Assembly (NCBI GenBank): GCA_964244655.1
Contig: CAXTJU010000036.1
Location: 1-34,821 of the forward strand
Origin: LMUY01 sp964244655
Lineage (GTDB): Bacteria > Pseudomonadota > Alphaproteobacteria > Acetobacterales > Acetobacteraceae
Direction of reading: 5' to 3'
DNA length: 34,821 nucleotides
Numbering within the stretch: the stretch's first letter is position 1; every line of letters begins with the position of its first letter. The notes beneath the pieces were generated by a model. That model saw only the letters and a list, made by a program, of their open reading frames with translations. It did no database searches and was not told where the DNA came from. The position numbers and the translations under genes are program-made. Below, piece by piece: positions 15,504-23,785 of this stretch.

Positions 15504-16975
15504 GCTGGTTCGCGAAACGAGGTGGTCCGGCCATCGAACAGGAGGGGGATCGTCTGTGGCGATCCGTCCCGCACCTTGGCCAGGATCAGTTCGGCCTTGC
15601 CTTTCATCGCCTGCCTGGCGTCCTCATTCAGCCGGAGGCGCGAGTCGAACCGCTCCCTGGTCTCCCCAGGGTTTTGTTCAAGGTTGCCAGTTGGGAGGTA
15701 GTATTCGCCGCGGTACACAAATGCGACCACATCGGCATCCTGTTCGATCTCACCGGCCTGGCGGAGGTCCGCAAGCGTCGGTCGCTTGTCCTCCCGACTC
15801 TCCAGGCCGCGATTGAGCTGGGCCAAGGCAAGCACCGGAACCTCGAACTCCTTCGCGAGCTGCTTCAGCCCATTCGAGATCCTGCCGATCGCCGCGGTGG
15901 CGCCGTTCTTCACGTCGGCATCTTCGGGCCGGACGATGTGCAAGTGGTCGACCACGATCAGACCAAGCCCATGCCGGCGCCGAGCCATGCGGGCTTTCAG
16001 TCGGATGGCACCCATGCTCAGGTTGCTGCAATCCTCGATTGACAGCGGCAGGTCCTGTAGATCTCGCCGGGCCAGGATGATGCGCTCAACGTCCGACTGC
16101 GCCAACCTACCCCGCTTGATCGCCTCAAGGGGAACCTGCGCCAGCCCGGCGAGCATCCGCCGGCCAAGCTGCTCCGCTGACATTTCGAGGCTGATGAACA
16201 GCACACCACGCTTGGATTCGCCGGCGGCGTGTGCACTGCGGGCAGTGATGGCAACTGCCGTGCCAAACTGCATTCCGAGTGCCGACTTGCCCATACCGGG
16301 CCGGCCGCCCAGGACGATCAGGTTCTGAGGCTCAAAGCCACCGAGGGCGTCATCGACGGTTCGCATGCCGGTGGACACGCCAGCCATGACACCGCCCTGC
16401 ATGGCCCGCTCCATGGCTCCAATGGCCAGGTCCATGGCATCGTTGGATGGTATCGCCTTGCGATCGGTTCCAGCTCCGGCGACCACGGCGTCCAGGCGGT
16501 CTATCATCGTCGTGACCAGCCGGGCTGGGGGGTCGCCCGATGCGGTCGCGAATGACCGGTTTACCAGCTCCTCACCGAGATCGATCAGCTCTCGGCGTTG
16601 CCAAGCGTCGTGGATGGCCCGGCCATACTCCCCGGCGTTGATGATGCCGACCATGGCGCCGAGCAGCTGCGCGAGGAAATCGAAGCCGCCCAACGTCGCG
16701 GCGTCCGGGTCGCCCTCCCACCAAGTGCGGAGTGCGATCGGATCGGCTACGCCGCCGGCCAAGATGCGCCGGGTTGCCTCCTTGTAGATGCGACCATGCG
16801 CTGGCTCTGCGAAATGCTCAGGCCGGAGGAACTCGACCACGCCGTGCAGCGCCTTGCCGTTAGCTAGGATGGCGCCCAGCAAGGCATGCTCTGCCTGTAG
16901 GTTTGTGGGCGCCCGCCTCTGCGATATCGCAAAAAGGCCGCCGCGCCCGCCATCCGTAGCGGGAAAATCGTTCAT
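15500..16975 (-). CDS. Replicative DNA helicase, DnaB family (phage type)
   Basis: 491 residues. The N-terminal DnaB domain begins at LQAEHALLGAIL (26-37), and the RecA-like domain has Walker A GGRPGMGKS (223-231), SLEMSAEQLGRRML, Walker B LIVVDHLHIV, and the DLRQAGEIEQDADVV motif that senses nucleotide. It would form the hexameric helicase that unwinds the element origin recognised by the adjacent initiator. The bacterial VIDYLQL is replaced by VVDHLHI, consistent with an element-encoded rather than host copy. Coupled both upstream (ATGA with the 68-residue gene) and downstream (ATGA with the initiator). Confidence 0.92.
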   Translation of the reverse strand: MNDFPATDGGRGGLFAISQRRAPTNLQAEHALLGAILANGKALHGVVEFLRPEHFAEPAHGRIYKEATRRILAGGVADPIALRTWWEGDPDAATLGGFDFLAQLLGAMVGIINAGEYGRAIHDAWQRRELIDLGEELVNRSFATASGDPPARLVTTMIDRLDAVVAGAGTDRKAIPSNDAMDLAIGAMERAMQGGVMAGVSTGMRTVDDALGGFEPQNLIVLGGRPGMGKSALGMQFGTAVAITARSAHAAGESKRGVLFISLEMSAEQLGRRMLAGLAQVPLEAIKRGRLAQSDVERIILARRDLQDLPLSIEDCSNLSMGAIRLKARMARRRHGLGLIVVDHLHIVRPEDADVKNGATAAIGRISNGLKQLAKEFEVPVLALAQLNRGLESREDKRPTLADLRQAGEIEQDADVVAFVYRGEYYLPTGNLEQNPGETRERFDSRLRLNEDARQAMKGKAELILAKVRDGSPQTIPLLFDGRTTSFREPA

Positions 16976-17178
16976 TCCGCCACTTCCAGATGCAAAGCTG
17001 GCTGCGTCTCAGGTCCAGCCTGGCAATAGAGGTGGGCAAGCTGGCGCAAGGCGGAACATATAGCCCCGGCATCCTCCAGGGCCTCAGCAAGTGTCGGTGG
17101 CTGCTGCTCATACTGAGCAATGACGGTAGCTAAATGAGCTTGCCGCGTCGCATCGACGGGGCCGATAGGATTGAGCAT
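16972..17178 (-). CDS. Small hypothetical protein upstream of helicase
   Basis: 68 residues from ATG 17178; its stop overlaps the helicase start (ATGA). A helical acidic core (LAEALEDAGAICSALRQLAHLY) could bind a partner protein. No family recognised; by place it could be a helicase loader or recombination helper, which is speculation. Confidence 0.55.
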   Translation of the reverse strand: MLNPIGPVDATRQAHLATVIAQYEQQPPTLAEALEDAGAICSALRQLAHLYCQAGPETQPALHLEVAE

Positions 17179-17308
17179 GTTGCATCCGTTTCATTGGACG
17201 CATCGACAGTTGCGAAGCCGGACTTGCGGAGCTATCAGTCTGTTGCCGCTGGACTGATGGCTATGCCTTCCAGACCCCCGCACGCCGATCGCGCTGCGGG
17301 GGTCTGTG

Positions 17309-17554
17309 TCAGGCGGCGGTTTTGGCAGGACGCCCGCGCTTCGGCACGTCGTGCCGGCGCTCGTGCGTCAGCAACCAATCTCGCGCCTTGGCGGAGTCGT
17401 ACAGCCGGGTCATGCCCAGCTTGATAACGGGGAGGCCGGCGCGCTCCCACCGGATCACGGTGCGCTCCGAGCGTCCTAATTCGGCGGCGAGTTGGTTACG
17501 GGTGAGAAGGCCGGCGAGAACGCTGGCAACGGTCGGTTCAGTGTGCGGCTGCAT
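17309..17554 (-). CDS. Excisionase-like helix-turn-helix protein
   Basis: 81 residues. LLTRNQLAAELGRSERTVIRWERAGLPVIK followed by TRLYDSAKARDWLLTH is the MerR/excisionase-type winged HTH (about 16-66), with a basic tail rich in Lys/Arg/Pro. ATG 17554 is preceded by AGGAGA. Such proteins bend att DNA to direct excision or repress early genes. Three TGACAGG-type repeats lie immediately upstream and could be its binding sites. It is one gene removed from the integrase. Confidence 0.75.
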   Translation of the reverse strand: MQPHTEPTVASVLAGLLTRNQLAAELGRSERTVIRWERAGLPVIKLGMTRLYDSAKARDWLLTHERRHDVPKRGRPAKTAA

Positions 17555-17561
17555 TGCGGGT

Positions 17562-17607
17562 CTCCTGTCAATCGCAGTGACAGGGGCAACTTAAACAATG
17601 ACAGGAG
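17562..17607. promoter_or_regulatory. Candidate operator repeats upstream of the excisionase-like gene
   Basis: CTCCTGTCA (17562-17570) is the exact complement of TGACAGGAG (17599-17607) and differs at one base from the complement of TGACAGGGG (17578-17586). The first copy overlaps the ribosome-binding site of the HTH gene, so binding there would also block translation initiation. Autoregulation is inferred. Confidence 0.45.
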
Positions 17608-17632
17608 CCGTTTCCTTATCGGGCAGCGGATG

Positions 17633-17668
17633 TAAATCAGACAGCGCCTGATTATGCCATCTGATTTA
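17633..17668 (-). terminator. Inverted repeat over the stop of the gene after integrase
   Basis: TAAATCAGA (17633-17641) and TCTGATTTA (17660-17668) are perfect 9-bp arms with an 18-nt loop; a competing pair AATCAG/CTGATT (17635-17640, 17648-17653) lies inside. The TAA stop of the upstream gene is within the right arm. A terminator or processing site between the integrase pair and the downstream array is likely; no T-run is present. Confidence 0.4.
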
Positions 17669-18352
17669 GAAGTCCTGCTTACCGCGCCGCCGCTTATGCT
17701 CAGCGGGAACGTTCTTCATGGCGACTCTCATCTGCCTGTCGGACGCACCAATCGATTTGGCGCACTGAGGAAATGCATCTTCCTCCCGCTTAGGAGGGGG
17801 CTCACCGCGTTCTGCGGCGCCTCGATAAAAACTCAGCATCCAACTATCCACGGCAGCCTGTCCGGGTCGCTTGCTGGAAGATGCAGGTGGCGCAAGCATT
17901 GGAGCTTCAGCTTTGTCGGGCCCTGCAAGCTCTCCCTCAATCGTCTTTATCTCTGTCGCAGGCGATGTACCATTCAGCCAGGGAGGTGGTGGCTGCTGCC
18001 GGACAGCGAACCATTTTGCGGCAAGCGGTTTAGTCGTGAATACATTACCTGGAGATATGCAGGTCATCTGATGGGCGTAAAGCCGTATGCGGGACCGCCA
18101 AGTGTCGTGCATCGCCACAGCCGAAATGTAAGCTATCGAGGGTCTATCCGGAGGGCCAAACTCGCCTAATCGGGCAGATGTTAGCAATTCCCGGAGTGCG
18201 TCCTCACGCCGCACTTCGTCGCGCGCGAGGCTGCCAGGAACCAAAGCATACCAATCTGCTATGTCGGCAAATGAGACCAGCCGAAGCCAGTAGATAGCCC
18301 TTTCCATCTGATAATGCCTCTGAGCGGGGCGAGGCTTGGCTGGTGCCCTCAC
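17666..18352 (-). CDS. Hypothetical protein coupled to integrase
   Basis: 228 residues from GTG 18352, overlapping the integrase stop (GTGA); an internal ATG at 18307 with GAGG upstream (starting MERAIYWLRL) is an alternative. The first 90 residues are helical with ERAIYWLRLVSFADIADWYAL; the rest is proline/lysine-rich with WLNGTSPATEIKTIEGEL and PQCAKSIGASDRQMRVAMK. No family recognised. Because integrase and this gene are coupled, it could assist recombination or be accessory; nothing more can be said. Confidence 0.65.
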   Translation of the reverse strand: MRAPAKPRPAQRHYQMERAIYWLRLVSFADIADWYALVPGSLARDEVRREDALRELLTSARLGEFGPPDRPSIAYISAVAMHDTWRSRIRLYAHQMTCISPGNVFTTKPLAAKWFAVRQQPPPPWLNGTSPATEIKTIEGELAGPDKAEAPMLAPPASSSKRPGQAAVDSWMLSFYRGAAERGEPPPKREEDAFPQCAKSIGASDRQMRVAMKNVPAEHKRRRGKQDF

Positions 18353-19647
18353 GCCCCCCGCCGCATCGGCACCACATCCGCCCCGGCCTTGCCGGCACCC
18401 GTCACCACTGCCCCCACGCGCTCCGTGGCGGCCCGCAGCGGGTCATCCATCAGGTGGGCGTACCGCTGCGTCGTGGCCGCCTGCGTGTGCCCCAGCAGCG
18501 CGCCGATGATGGGCAGGGACAGCCCGGAGCTGGCGAGGATGCTGGCGTAGGTGTGGCGCAGATCGTGAAGCCGCACCGTGGGGTGCCACTCCATGACCGG
18601 CCTGCCCTTGGCGTCCAGCACCGCGTTGCCCTTGGCGTCCAGCTTGGCCATCTCGACCGCCAGCCCCGCCGTCTTGCTGACGCTGGCCCATGTGCGCTTC
18701 ACGTCGGTCAGGTGCGACCAGGCGGGCTTGCCTTTGGCGTCCAGGGGCGGATGCAGGGACGTGGGGAACAGGAACGGGCAACCCTCCTTGGCCACCGCCT
18801 GCATCCCGGTCAGCAGCATGACGGCGGGGGCGCTGAGGGGCACCCGGTGGGATTTTTTCGCCTTGGTATGGGCGGAGGGCTTCACCCACACGCCCGCCTC
18901 TAGGTCGAACTCGGACCACTTGGCCGCCAGCGTCTCGCCCCGGCGGGCACCCGTCAGCATGAGCAGCCGGATCGCATCGGCGCTGCTGCGCTGCTTGCTG
19001 GCGGTCAGGGCGTCCGCCAGCGGTCCGATCTCCGCCGGCGACAGGAACCGCTCGCGCCGGTTCTCCGGGTTGCGCGCTACACCCTTGCACGGGTTGTCCG
19101 CCCGCCATTCCTCCGCGGCGGCAACGCCGAACATCTTGGACACCAGGGCCAGAGTGCGGTTGGCCGCGATCGGGGCGGTCTTGCTGATCTCCCGGTGCAT
19201 CGCGGCGATGTCCGTCCGGCGCACGTCCGCCACCCGCAGCTTGCCCAGGCGGGGCAGCACGTGGTTTGCCAAGATGTTCGCATCGCCTACTTGGCTGGTC
19301 TGGCGCTTGCGGGGCAGGTGGGTGTCTTTGTACAGCCGGGCCAGGTCCGCCACGGTCGGGGCAGCGCGTTGCTCATGGCGCTCGCCCATCGGATCGCCGC
19401 CGTTGTCCACCTCCCGCTTCAGCTCCTTGGCCTTGTCCCGGGCGGCGCTGGCCGACCAGTCGGGGAAGGAGCCGATGGTATAACGGCGCTCCCGCCCGGC
19501 GGCGCGATAGTTCAGGATGAAGGCCCGCGCACCGGCCGACGTGATGCGGACGCCAAAACCCTTCACGTCGTCGTCGTAGGTGATCCGGTTGCCCGCGGCG
19601 GGCGCTGCCATCGCCCGCACCATCTTGTCCGTGACCCGCTCCGCCAT
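18349..19647 (-). CDS. int: Tyrosine recombinase integrase (P4-like, DUF4102)
   Basis: 432 residues. The N-terminal DUF4102 arm-binding domain (about 1-95) has YDDDVKGFGVRITSAGARAF. The SAM-like core-binding domain follows (about 98-190). Catalytic residues are visible: Arg235 in TGARRGE, Lys in the TKAKKSHRVP strand, His361-Arg364 in HDLRH, His387 in LLGHTQ and Tyr396 in TQRYAHL. It integrates the element at tRNA-Arg. Between the catalytic lysine and HDLRH the peptide LDAKG occurs three times, an insertion absent from P4 integrase. The gene ends next to attR and reads away from it; the 164 bp between start and attR carry TGTCCG repeats. Confidence 0.93.
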   Translation of the reverse strand: MAERVTDKMVRAMAAPAAGNRITYDDDVKGFGVRITSAGARAFILNYRAAGRERRYTIGSFPDWSASAARDKAKELKREVDNGGDPMGERHEQRAAPTVADLARLYKDTHLPRKRQTSQVGDANILANHVLPRLGKLRVADVRRTDIAAMHREISKTAPIAANRTLALVSKMFGVAAAEEWRADNPCKGVARNPENRRERFLSPAEIGPLADALTASKQRSSADAIRLLMLTGARRGETLAAKWSEFDLEAGVWVKPSAHTKAKKSHRVPLSAPAVMLLTGMQAVAKEGCPFLFPTSLHPPLDAKGKPAWSHLTDVKRTWASVSKTAGLAVEMAKLDAKGNAVLDAKGRPVMEWHPTVRLHDLRHTYASILASSGLSLPIIGALLGHTQAATTQRYAHLMDDPLRAATERVGAVVTGAGKAGADVVPMRRGA

Positions 19648-19663
19648 AGTCCGATGCCCCTTG

Positions 19664-19783
19664 TGTCCGCGCCGTGTCCGTGCGGAGAGTCGCTCTAGGT
19701 GGCATCCCGTGTCAAGCGTTGTCAGATGATGTCAGGCTTACAGCGTTCCAAAACAATGGGTTGATGTAAAAACCGCGCGGACA
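19664..19783. promoter_or_regulatory. Candidate arm-type sites between integrase and attR
   Basis: TGTCCG at 19664-19669 and 19675-19680 (11-bp period), with an inverted CGGACA at 19778-19783; another TGTCCG at 19626-19631 lies in the integrase 5' end. The stretch from 19648 to 19969 holds no gene except the attR repeat: these sites, and presumably the integrase promoter, are all I see in it. Confidence 0.45.
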
Positions 19784-19810
19784 CGAGATTTCAGCAATGC
19801 GGCCGGCAGA

Positions 19811-19854
19811 GACTTCTAATCCGAAGGTCGGTGGTTCGAATCCACCAGGGCGCG
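19811..19854 (+). repeat. attR: right copy of 44-bp att direct repeat
   Basis: Perfect copy of 4150-4193 and so a tRNA-Arg 3' fragment from anticodon loop to discriminator. It lacks a 5' half and cannot make a tRNA. The next bases, CCA at 19855-19857, are probably the displaced original 3' end of the host tRNA gene. Confidence 0.95.
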
Positions 19855-19969
19855 CCATAGCGCCAGCAGCAAGCGGCCGCGCGCCGCTGCTCAACTGGTT
19901 AAGTGTTTGGTAATCCTCCCCGGCTAGGGTGCCGCGCCGATCCGGGCAAGCTTACCAGGGAACAGCATC

Positions 19970-20092
19970 ATGGCCGACAAGCCGAAGGACGCACCGCCAT
20001 CTCACATGCCGTCTGAGCAGCCCGCCAGGCCGCCAACGCCGCCCCCGCGCATCTCGGAGGCTCTAGTCGAAACCGCCAAGGCATCCCACTGA
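19970..20092 (+). CDS. Small proline-rich hypothetical protein
   Basis: 40 residues (MADKPKDAPPSHMP..., ending VETAKASH) from ATG 19970 with an AGGGA motif upstream. A perfect 10-bp hairpin starts eight bases after its TGA, which supports expression as a unit. The sequence is disordered and proline-rich. No family recognised. Confidence 0.45.
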   Translation: MADKPKDAPPSHMPSEQPARPPTPPPRISEALVETAKASH

Positions 20093-20100
20093 CATTCCTG

Positions 20101-20130
20101 ACCCGGCGGCCTCCCCTGCTGCCGCCGGGT
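20101..20130 (+). terminator. Hairpin after the 40-residue ORF
   Basis: ACCCGGCGGC (20101-20110) pairs perfectly with GCCGCCGGGT (20121-20130) over a 10-nt loop. No T-run follows, so it is a terminator-like or RNA-stabilising hairpin ahead of hsdM. Confidence 0.5.
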
Positions 20131-20231
20131 CCGCGGCGAGGCAACATGGAACCAAACTGCAGGACGGTGTAGGATAGGCCACCGCGCGCCGGGCTGGCCG
20201 GGCAGGGCCGCGCCCACCATCCGAGGCTCCC

Positions 20232-21769
20232 ATGCTCACCGGCGACATCCGCAACCAGGTTGACCAGATCTGGAACAGCTTCTGGTCCGGCGGCATCGCC
20301 AACCCGCTCGAAGTCATCGAGCAGATCACCTAATCTGCTGTTCATCCGCCGCCTGGACGAGCTGCATACCCTGGAGGACCGCAAGGCCGCCCGCGCCAGC
20401 CGCCCAATGCAGCGGCCCATCTTCCCCGAAGGCTCCGACGCGCGGCCGCTCCTACGAGGTCCTCCGCTGGTCCCGCTTCAAGCACATGGCGGCGGCCGAG
20501 ATGTTCACCGTGGTGGGCGAGCACGTCTTTCCGTTCCTGCGCACCCTGGGCGGCGACGGCTCCACCTATGCCGGCCACATGCGCGACGCCCGCTTCACCA
20601 TCCCCACCCCCGCCCTGCTTGCCCGCGTGGCGGACATGCTGGACCGCCTGCCGATGGAGGACCGCGACACCAAGGGCGACCTTTATGAATACATGCTCGG
20701 CAAGATCGCCACCGCCGGGCAGAACGGCCAGTTTCGCACCCCGCGGCACATCATCGCGCTGATGGTGGCGATGACCGCGCCCACCCCGCGCGACGTGATC
20801 GTGGACCCGGCGTGCGGCACCGCCGGGTTCCTGGTCGCCGCCGGCGAGCACCTGCGCGAGCACCACCCGGCGCTGCTGCGCGACGACGCGCTGCGCCAGC
20901 ACTTCCACAGCGGCCTGTTCCACGGCTTCGACTTCGACGCCACCATGCTGCGCATCGGCAGCATGAACATGATGCTGCACGGCGTGGAGAACCCGGACAT
21001 CCGCCGCCGCGACAGCCTGGCGCAGGACCACGCGGAGGAGGCCGGGCGCTACACGCTGGTGCTGGCCAACCCGCCCTTCGCCGGCTCGCTGGACGCCGAG
21101 ACGGTGGCGCGCGACCTCGTGGCCATCGTCAAGACCCGCAAGACCGAGCTGCTATTCCTGGCCCTGGTGCTGCGCCTGCTGAAGCCCGGCGATCGCGCCG
21201 CGGTGATCGTGCCGGACGGCGTGCTGTTCGGCAGCAGCAAGGCGCACCGCGAGCTGCGCCGCATGCTGGTGGAGGACCACAAGCTGGACGGCGTGGTGTC
21301 GCTGCCGTCCGGCGTGTTCCGCCCCTATGCCGGCGTCTCCACCGCCATCCTGCCGTTCACCCGCACCGACAGCGGCGGCACCGACGGCGTGTGGTTCTAT
21401 GACATGCAGGCGGATGGCTGGAGCCTGGACGACAAGCGCCAGCCGCTGCTGCCGGAGCCCAAGCTCGGCCCGGCCCCGGCGGACGCCTTGACCGAGGCGG
21501 AAGCCGCCCGCAACGACCTGCCGGACGCCCTGGCCCGCTGGCGGCAGCGTGACGCCGCGGAGCGCCAGCGCCCCCGCACGGCGCGCAGCTTCGTGGTGCC
21601 GCAGGCGGAGATCGCGGCGGCCGGCTGGGACTTGTCGTTGAACCGCTACAAGGAGGTGGAGCGCGAGGCGGTGGCGCACCGCTCGCCGCGCGACATCCTG
21701 GCCGAGCTGGGCCGGCTGGAGGACGAGATCAGGGACGGGTTGGCGGCGCTGCAGGCGATGCTGGGGTGA
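20232..21769 (+). pseudogene. hsdM: Type I restriction-modification DNA methyltransferase subunit, N-terminal frameshifts
   Basis: From ATG 20232 the sequence MLTGDIRNQVDQIWNSFW...VIEQIT is the normal HsdM start but ends in TAA at 20331-20333. One extra A explains this: reading resumes one frame on as LLFIRRLDELHTLEDRK. A second net +1 change at about 20441-20453 moves the frame again, to YEVLRWSRFKHM. From there 427 residues are open to 21769, with the N6-adenine methyltransferase motifs DPACGTAGF (S-adenosylmethionine binding) and NPPF (catalysis) intact. HsdM methylates adenine as an M2S complex. Without the helical N-terminus, which contacts HsdS and DNA, the remaining frame is unlikely to work. 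An ATG at 20486 could give a truncated protein. Confidence 0.88.
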
Positions 21770-21840
21770 TGGGGCGCCAACAACCTTTCCCGATGCCTGC
21801 CTTGGGCTGCACGGCTCCACCCTCCTCAAGCGATGAACTG

Positions 21841-22082
21841 CTACTTGGCCGGTGCGAGAACCTGCGGCGAAACGACGATCGAGCCGGCTTGGAAAATGAT
21901 CTGCGCCGGCGGGCTGTTCTGGCCGATTTTGAAGCCGAGGCCCCCAGCGATGGCGGCGACCACGCCCAGCAGGATGCGATGTTGTGCGGGGTCTCCCAAA
22001 GCCCTTGCTTAGCTTTCAGGTCTAGACCAGACCGCATGACATCCACCTTCAGTTTGGGTTCCTCGTGGTTGGTCAGGAGCAT
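21841..22082 (-). pseudogene. Frameshifted paralogue of the small WETP membrane protein
   Basis: From ATG 22082 the start KVDVMRSGLDLKAKQGLWETPHNI matches the neighbour at 22090-22329. A one-base loss near 21975 then shifts frame; in the corrected frame the remainder reads LLGVVAAIAGGLGFKIGQ followed by PPAQIIFQAGSIV and stops at TAG 21841-21843, matching the neighbour's membrane segment and tail. So it is a recent tandem duplicate with a broken membrane segment. It lies antisense between hsdM and hsdS. Confidence 0.7.
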
Positions 22083-22086
22083 GGCC

Positions 22087-22329
22087 TTATTTCGCGGGCT
22101 GGGCCACGACGCCGGGCGCCAATTGGATGATGATGGGCTGCGCTGGCGACGTGGCTCCCAGCTTGTAGCCGACCAAGCCGGCCAGGGTTGCGACGATGCC
22201 AGACAGGGCAGCACCCATGATGACCAAGTTGCGCGGCGTCTCCCAAAACGACTGCCTGGTCTTCAAGGCGAGGTCTGCGCGCATGATGTCGATCCTCAAT
22301 TCGCGTTCTTCATCGTCCGAGATAGGCAC
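22087..22329 (-). CDS. Small single-pass membrane protein (WETPRN motif)
   Basis: 80 residues if GTG 22329 is used (GGAAG eight bases upstream); ATG 22362 would add eleven. An N-terminal charged helix (DDEERELRIDIMRADLALK) leads to FWETPRN and then a glycine-rich membrane helix (about 37-58: MGAALSGIVATLAGLVGYKLG), ending in a hydrophobic tail. Small proteins with this plan are common and uncharacterised in acetic-acid and related bacteria. It lies in the hsdM-hsdS gap on the opposite strand, five bases from its frameshifted paralogue. Function unknown. Confidence 0.7.
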   Translation of the reverse strand: MPISDDEERELRIDIMRADLALKTRQSFWETPRNLVIMGAALSGIVATLAGLVGYKLGATSPAQPIIIQLAPGVVAQPAK

Positions 22330-22490
22330 GGCGTTGCTTCCAGGAGAGTGCTTATGCCGCATCGTAGCAGAAACCCGGCGAGGCCGGCATGGCAGGCCAA
22401 GGCTGCCCTTGCCGGCCTCCAGCCGATCGTCCAATCATGGCCGGCACAGGTCGCCGAGCTGGACGGGGCTGCCATCGCCCTTCCCCCATC

Positions 22491-22624
22491 GTCATGGCCG
22501 GACTTGATCCGGCCACCCACGCGGAGGCCGCAAATGACGTCAGCCGGCGCGGACGCTCGTTTCCGCCGGCAGATCTCGGTTGCGTCCCTCCGGTGTGGGT
22601 GGCCGGGTCAAGCCCGGCCATGAC
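22491..22624. repeat. REP-type inverted repeat pair between hsdM and hsdS
   Basis: The 30-bp units at 22491-22520 and 22595-22624 are inverted relative to each other with 28 of 30 bases matching. Each is itself palindromic (GGCCGG...CCGGCC around CTTGA or TCAAG). The 74 bp between them hold nothing recognisable. This is the layout of an intergenic REP/BIME pair. It also generates the spurious peptide words MAGLDPATH and VAGSSPAMT. Confidence 0.8.
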
Positions 22625-22648
22625 TGTGGAGAATCGGGGAACGCTGGC

Positions 22649-23785
22649 GTGCTAGCGGGCTGGGCAATGGTGCCGTTTGACGAAATTCTTGCCGACGAAA
22701 CGGGTGGGAATATCAAAACTCCTCAATCGGAGTTCGCGCCTACGGGCCGCTTCCCAATCGTCGATCAGGGTAAGGGTCTGGTTGCTGGCTTCACAGATGA
22801 AGTCAGCCGGCTTTGCAGGAGCAACGGCCCTGTCATTGTCTTTGGCGATCACACGCGAGCAGTGAAGTTTGTCGATTTCCCATTTTGCCTGGGGGCAGAC
22901 GGCACAAAAATTCTTAGACCGCAGGGTGGGGCTGACCCGAAATTTCTATTCCATTACCTTCGTTCGATTGATTTGCCCGAAGCAGGTTACAGTCGATACT
23001 TCAAGTTTCTGCAGCGCATTGACGTTCCGCTACCACCAACAGCAGAGCAACGCCGCATCGCCGCCATTCTCGACCAGGCCGACGCGCTGCGGGCGAAGCG
23101 GCGGGCGGCGCTGGCGCAATTCGACGAAATGGCACAAGCGATCTTTACAGAGATGTTTGGCATTCTCCGCTCAAACTCGGCAGGTTGGCCTGAGTGCTCA
23201 GTGGCGCACTATGTTCTACAGTTTCAAGGCGGTAAAAGCATCGAAGCAGATGGCGATGAGAACTTGGCAAAGCACCGCGTTCTAAAAGTGAGCGCTGTAA
23301 CAAGCATGAGCTTCCAGCCAAAGGAAAGTAAACCGCTTCCCGATGGATATACACCAGCAGAAGAGCATTTTGTTCGGCCTAGCGATCTTCTATTTAGCCG
23401 GGCGAACACGATTAGCCTTGTCGGGGCCGTCGCCTACGTAGGAAACGCGCCATAGAATCTTTTGCTGCCAGACAAGCTGTGGCGTTTTGTATGGCGCGAA
23501 CCGGTGATGGTGGACCCACTATTTGTTTGGGTGCTGTTTCAAACGCCTACAATCCGAGAGGAAATTGGCCGCAGGGCAACCAGTACGAGCGGCTCAATGA
23601 AAAACATCTCTCAAGAGAAACTCTTGGCGATGAGGACGATCCTGCCGCCACTACCATTGCAACAAGAGTTCAGCCGACGTTACTGTGCGCTAGATGCCAT
23701 AAGAACGACTCAAGCAAAGAGCGCCGAGGATTTCGACTCCCTCTTCGCCTCCCTCCAACACCGAGCCTTCCGCGGGGAACTCTGA
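22649..23785 (+). pseudogene. hsdS: Type I restriction-modification specificity subunit with in-frame stop
   Basis: Starts at GTG 22649 (GGGGAA upstream) or ATG 22667, MVPFDEILADETGGN. First target-recognition domain, then the central conserved helix LPPTAEQRRIAAILDQADALRAKRRAAL, then the second recognition domain and the distal conserved region PPLPLQQEFSRRYCALDAIR. A TAG at 23453-23455 interrupts the second domain; the same frame continues with NLLLPDKLWRFVW, exactly as in family members, so a single substitution (probably GAG or CAG to TAG) made the stop. HsdS chooses the DNA site for the whole complex. The two recognition domains are less GC-rich than hsdM and hsdR, normal for exchanged specificity domains. 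A half-subunit of about 268 residues could still be made. Confidence 0.88.

Noticed and set aside
18443..19108. Second protein within the integrase gene
   Set aside because: Out-of-frame, glycine/arginine-rich shadow of integrase.
19811..19854. A second tRNA gene
   Set aside because: Only the 3' 44 bases are present; it lacks acceptor 5' strand, D arm and half the anticodon stem.
19712..19894. 60-residue reverse-strand ORF containing ARPGGFEPPTFGLE
   Set aside because: This peptide is the well-known false translation of a tRNA T-arm and 3' end; here it is the attR tRNA fragment read backwards.
20486..21769. Intact hsdM beginning at ATG 20486
   Set aside because: The upstream 254 bp encode the normal HsdM N-terminus in two other frames, so this is the remainder of a frameshifted gene.
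22352..22655. ORFs on both strands with MAGLDPATH and VAGSSPAMT
   Set aside because: Classic spurious translations of REP-type palindromes.
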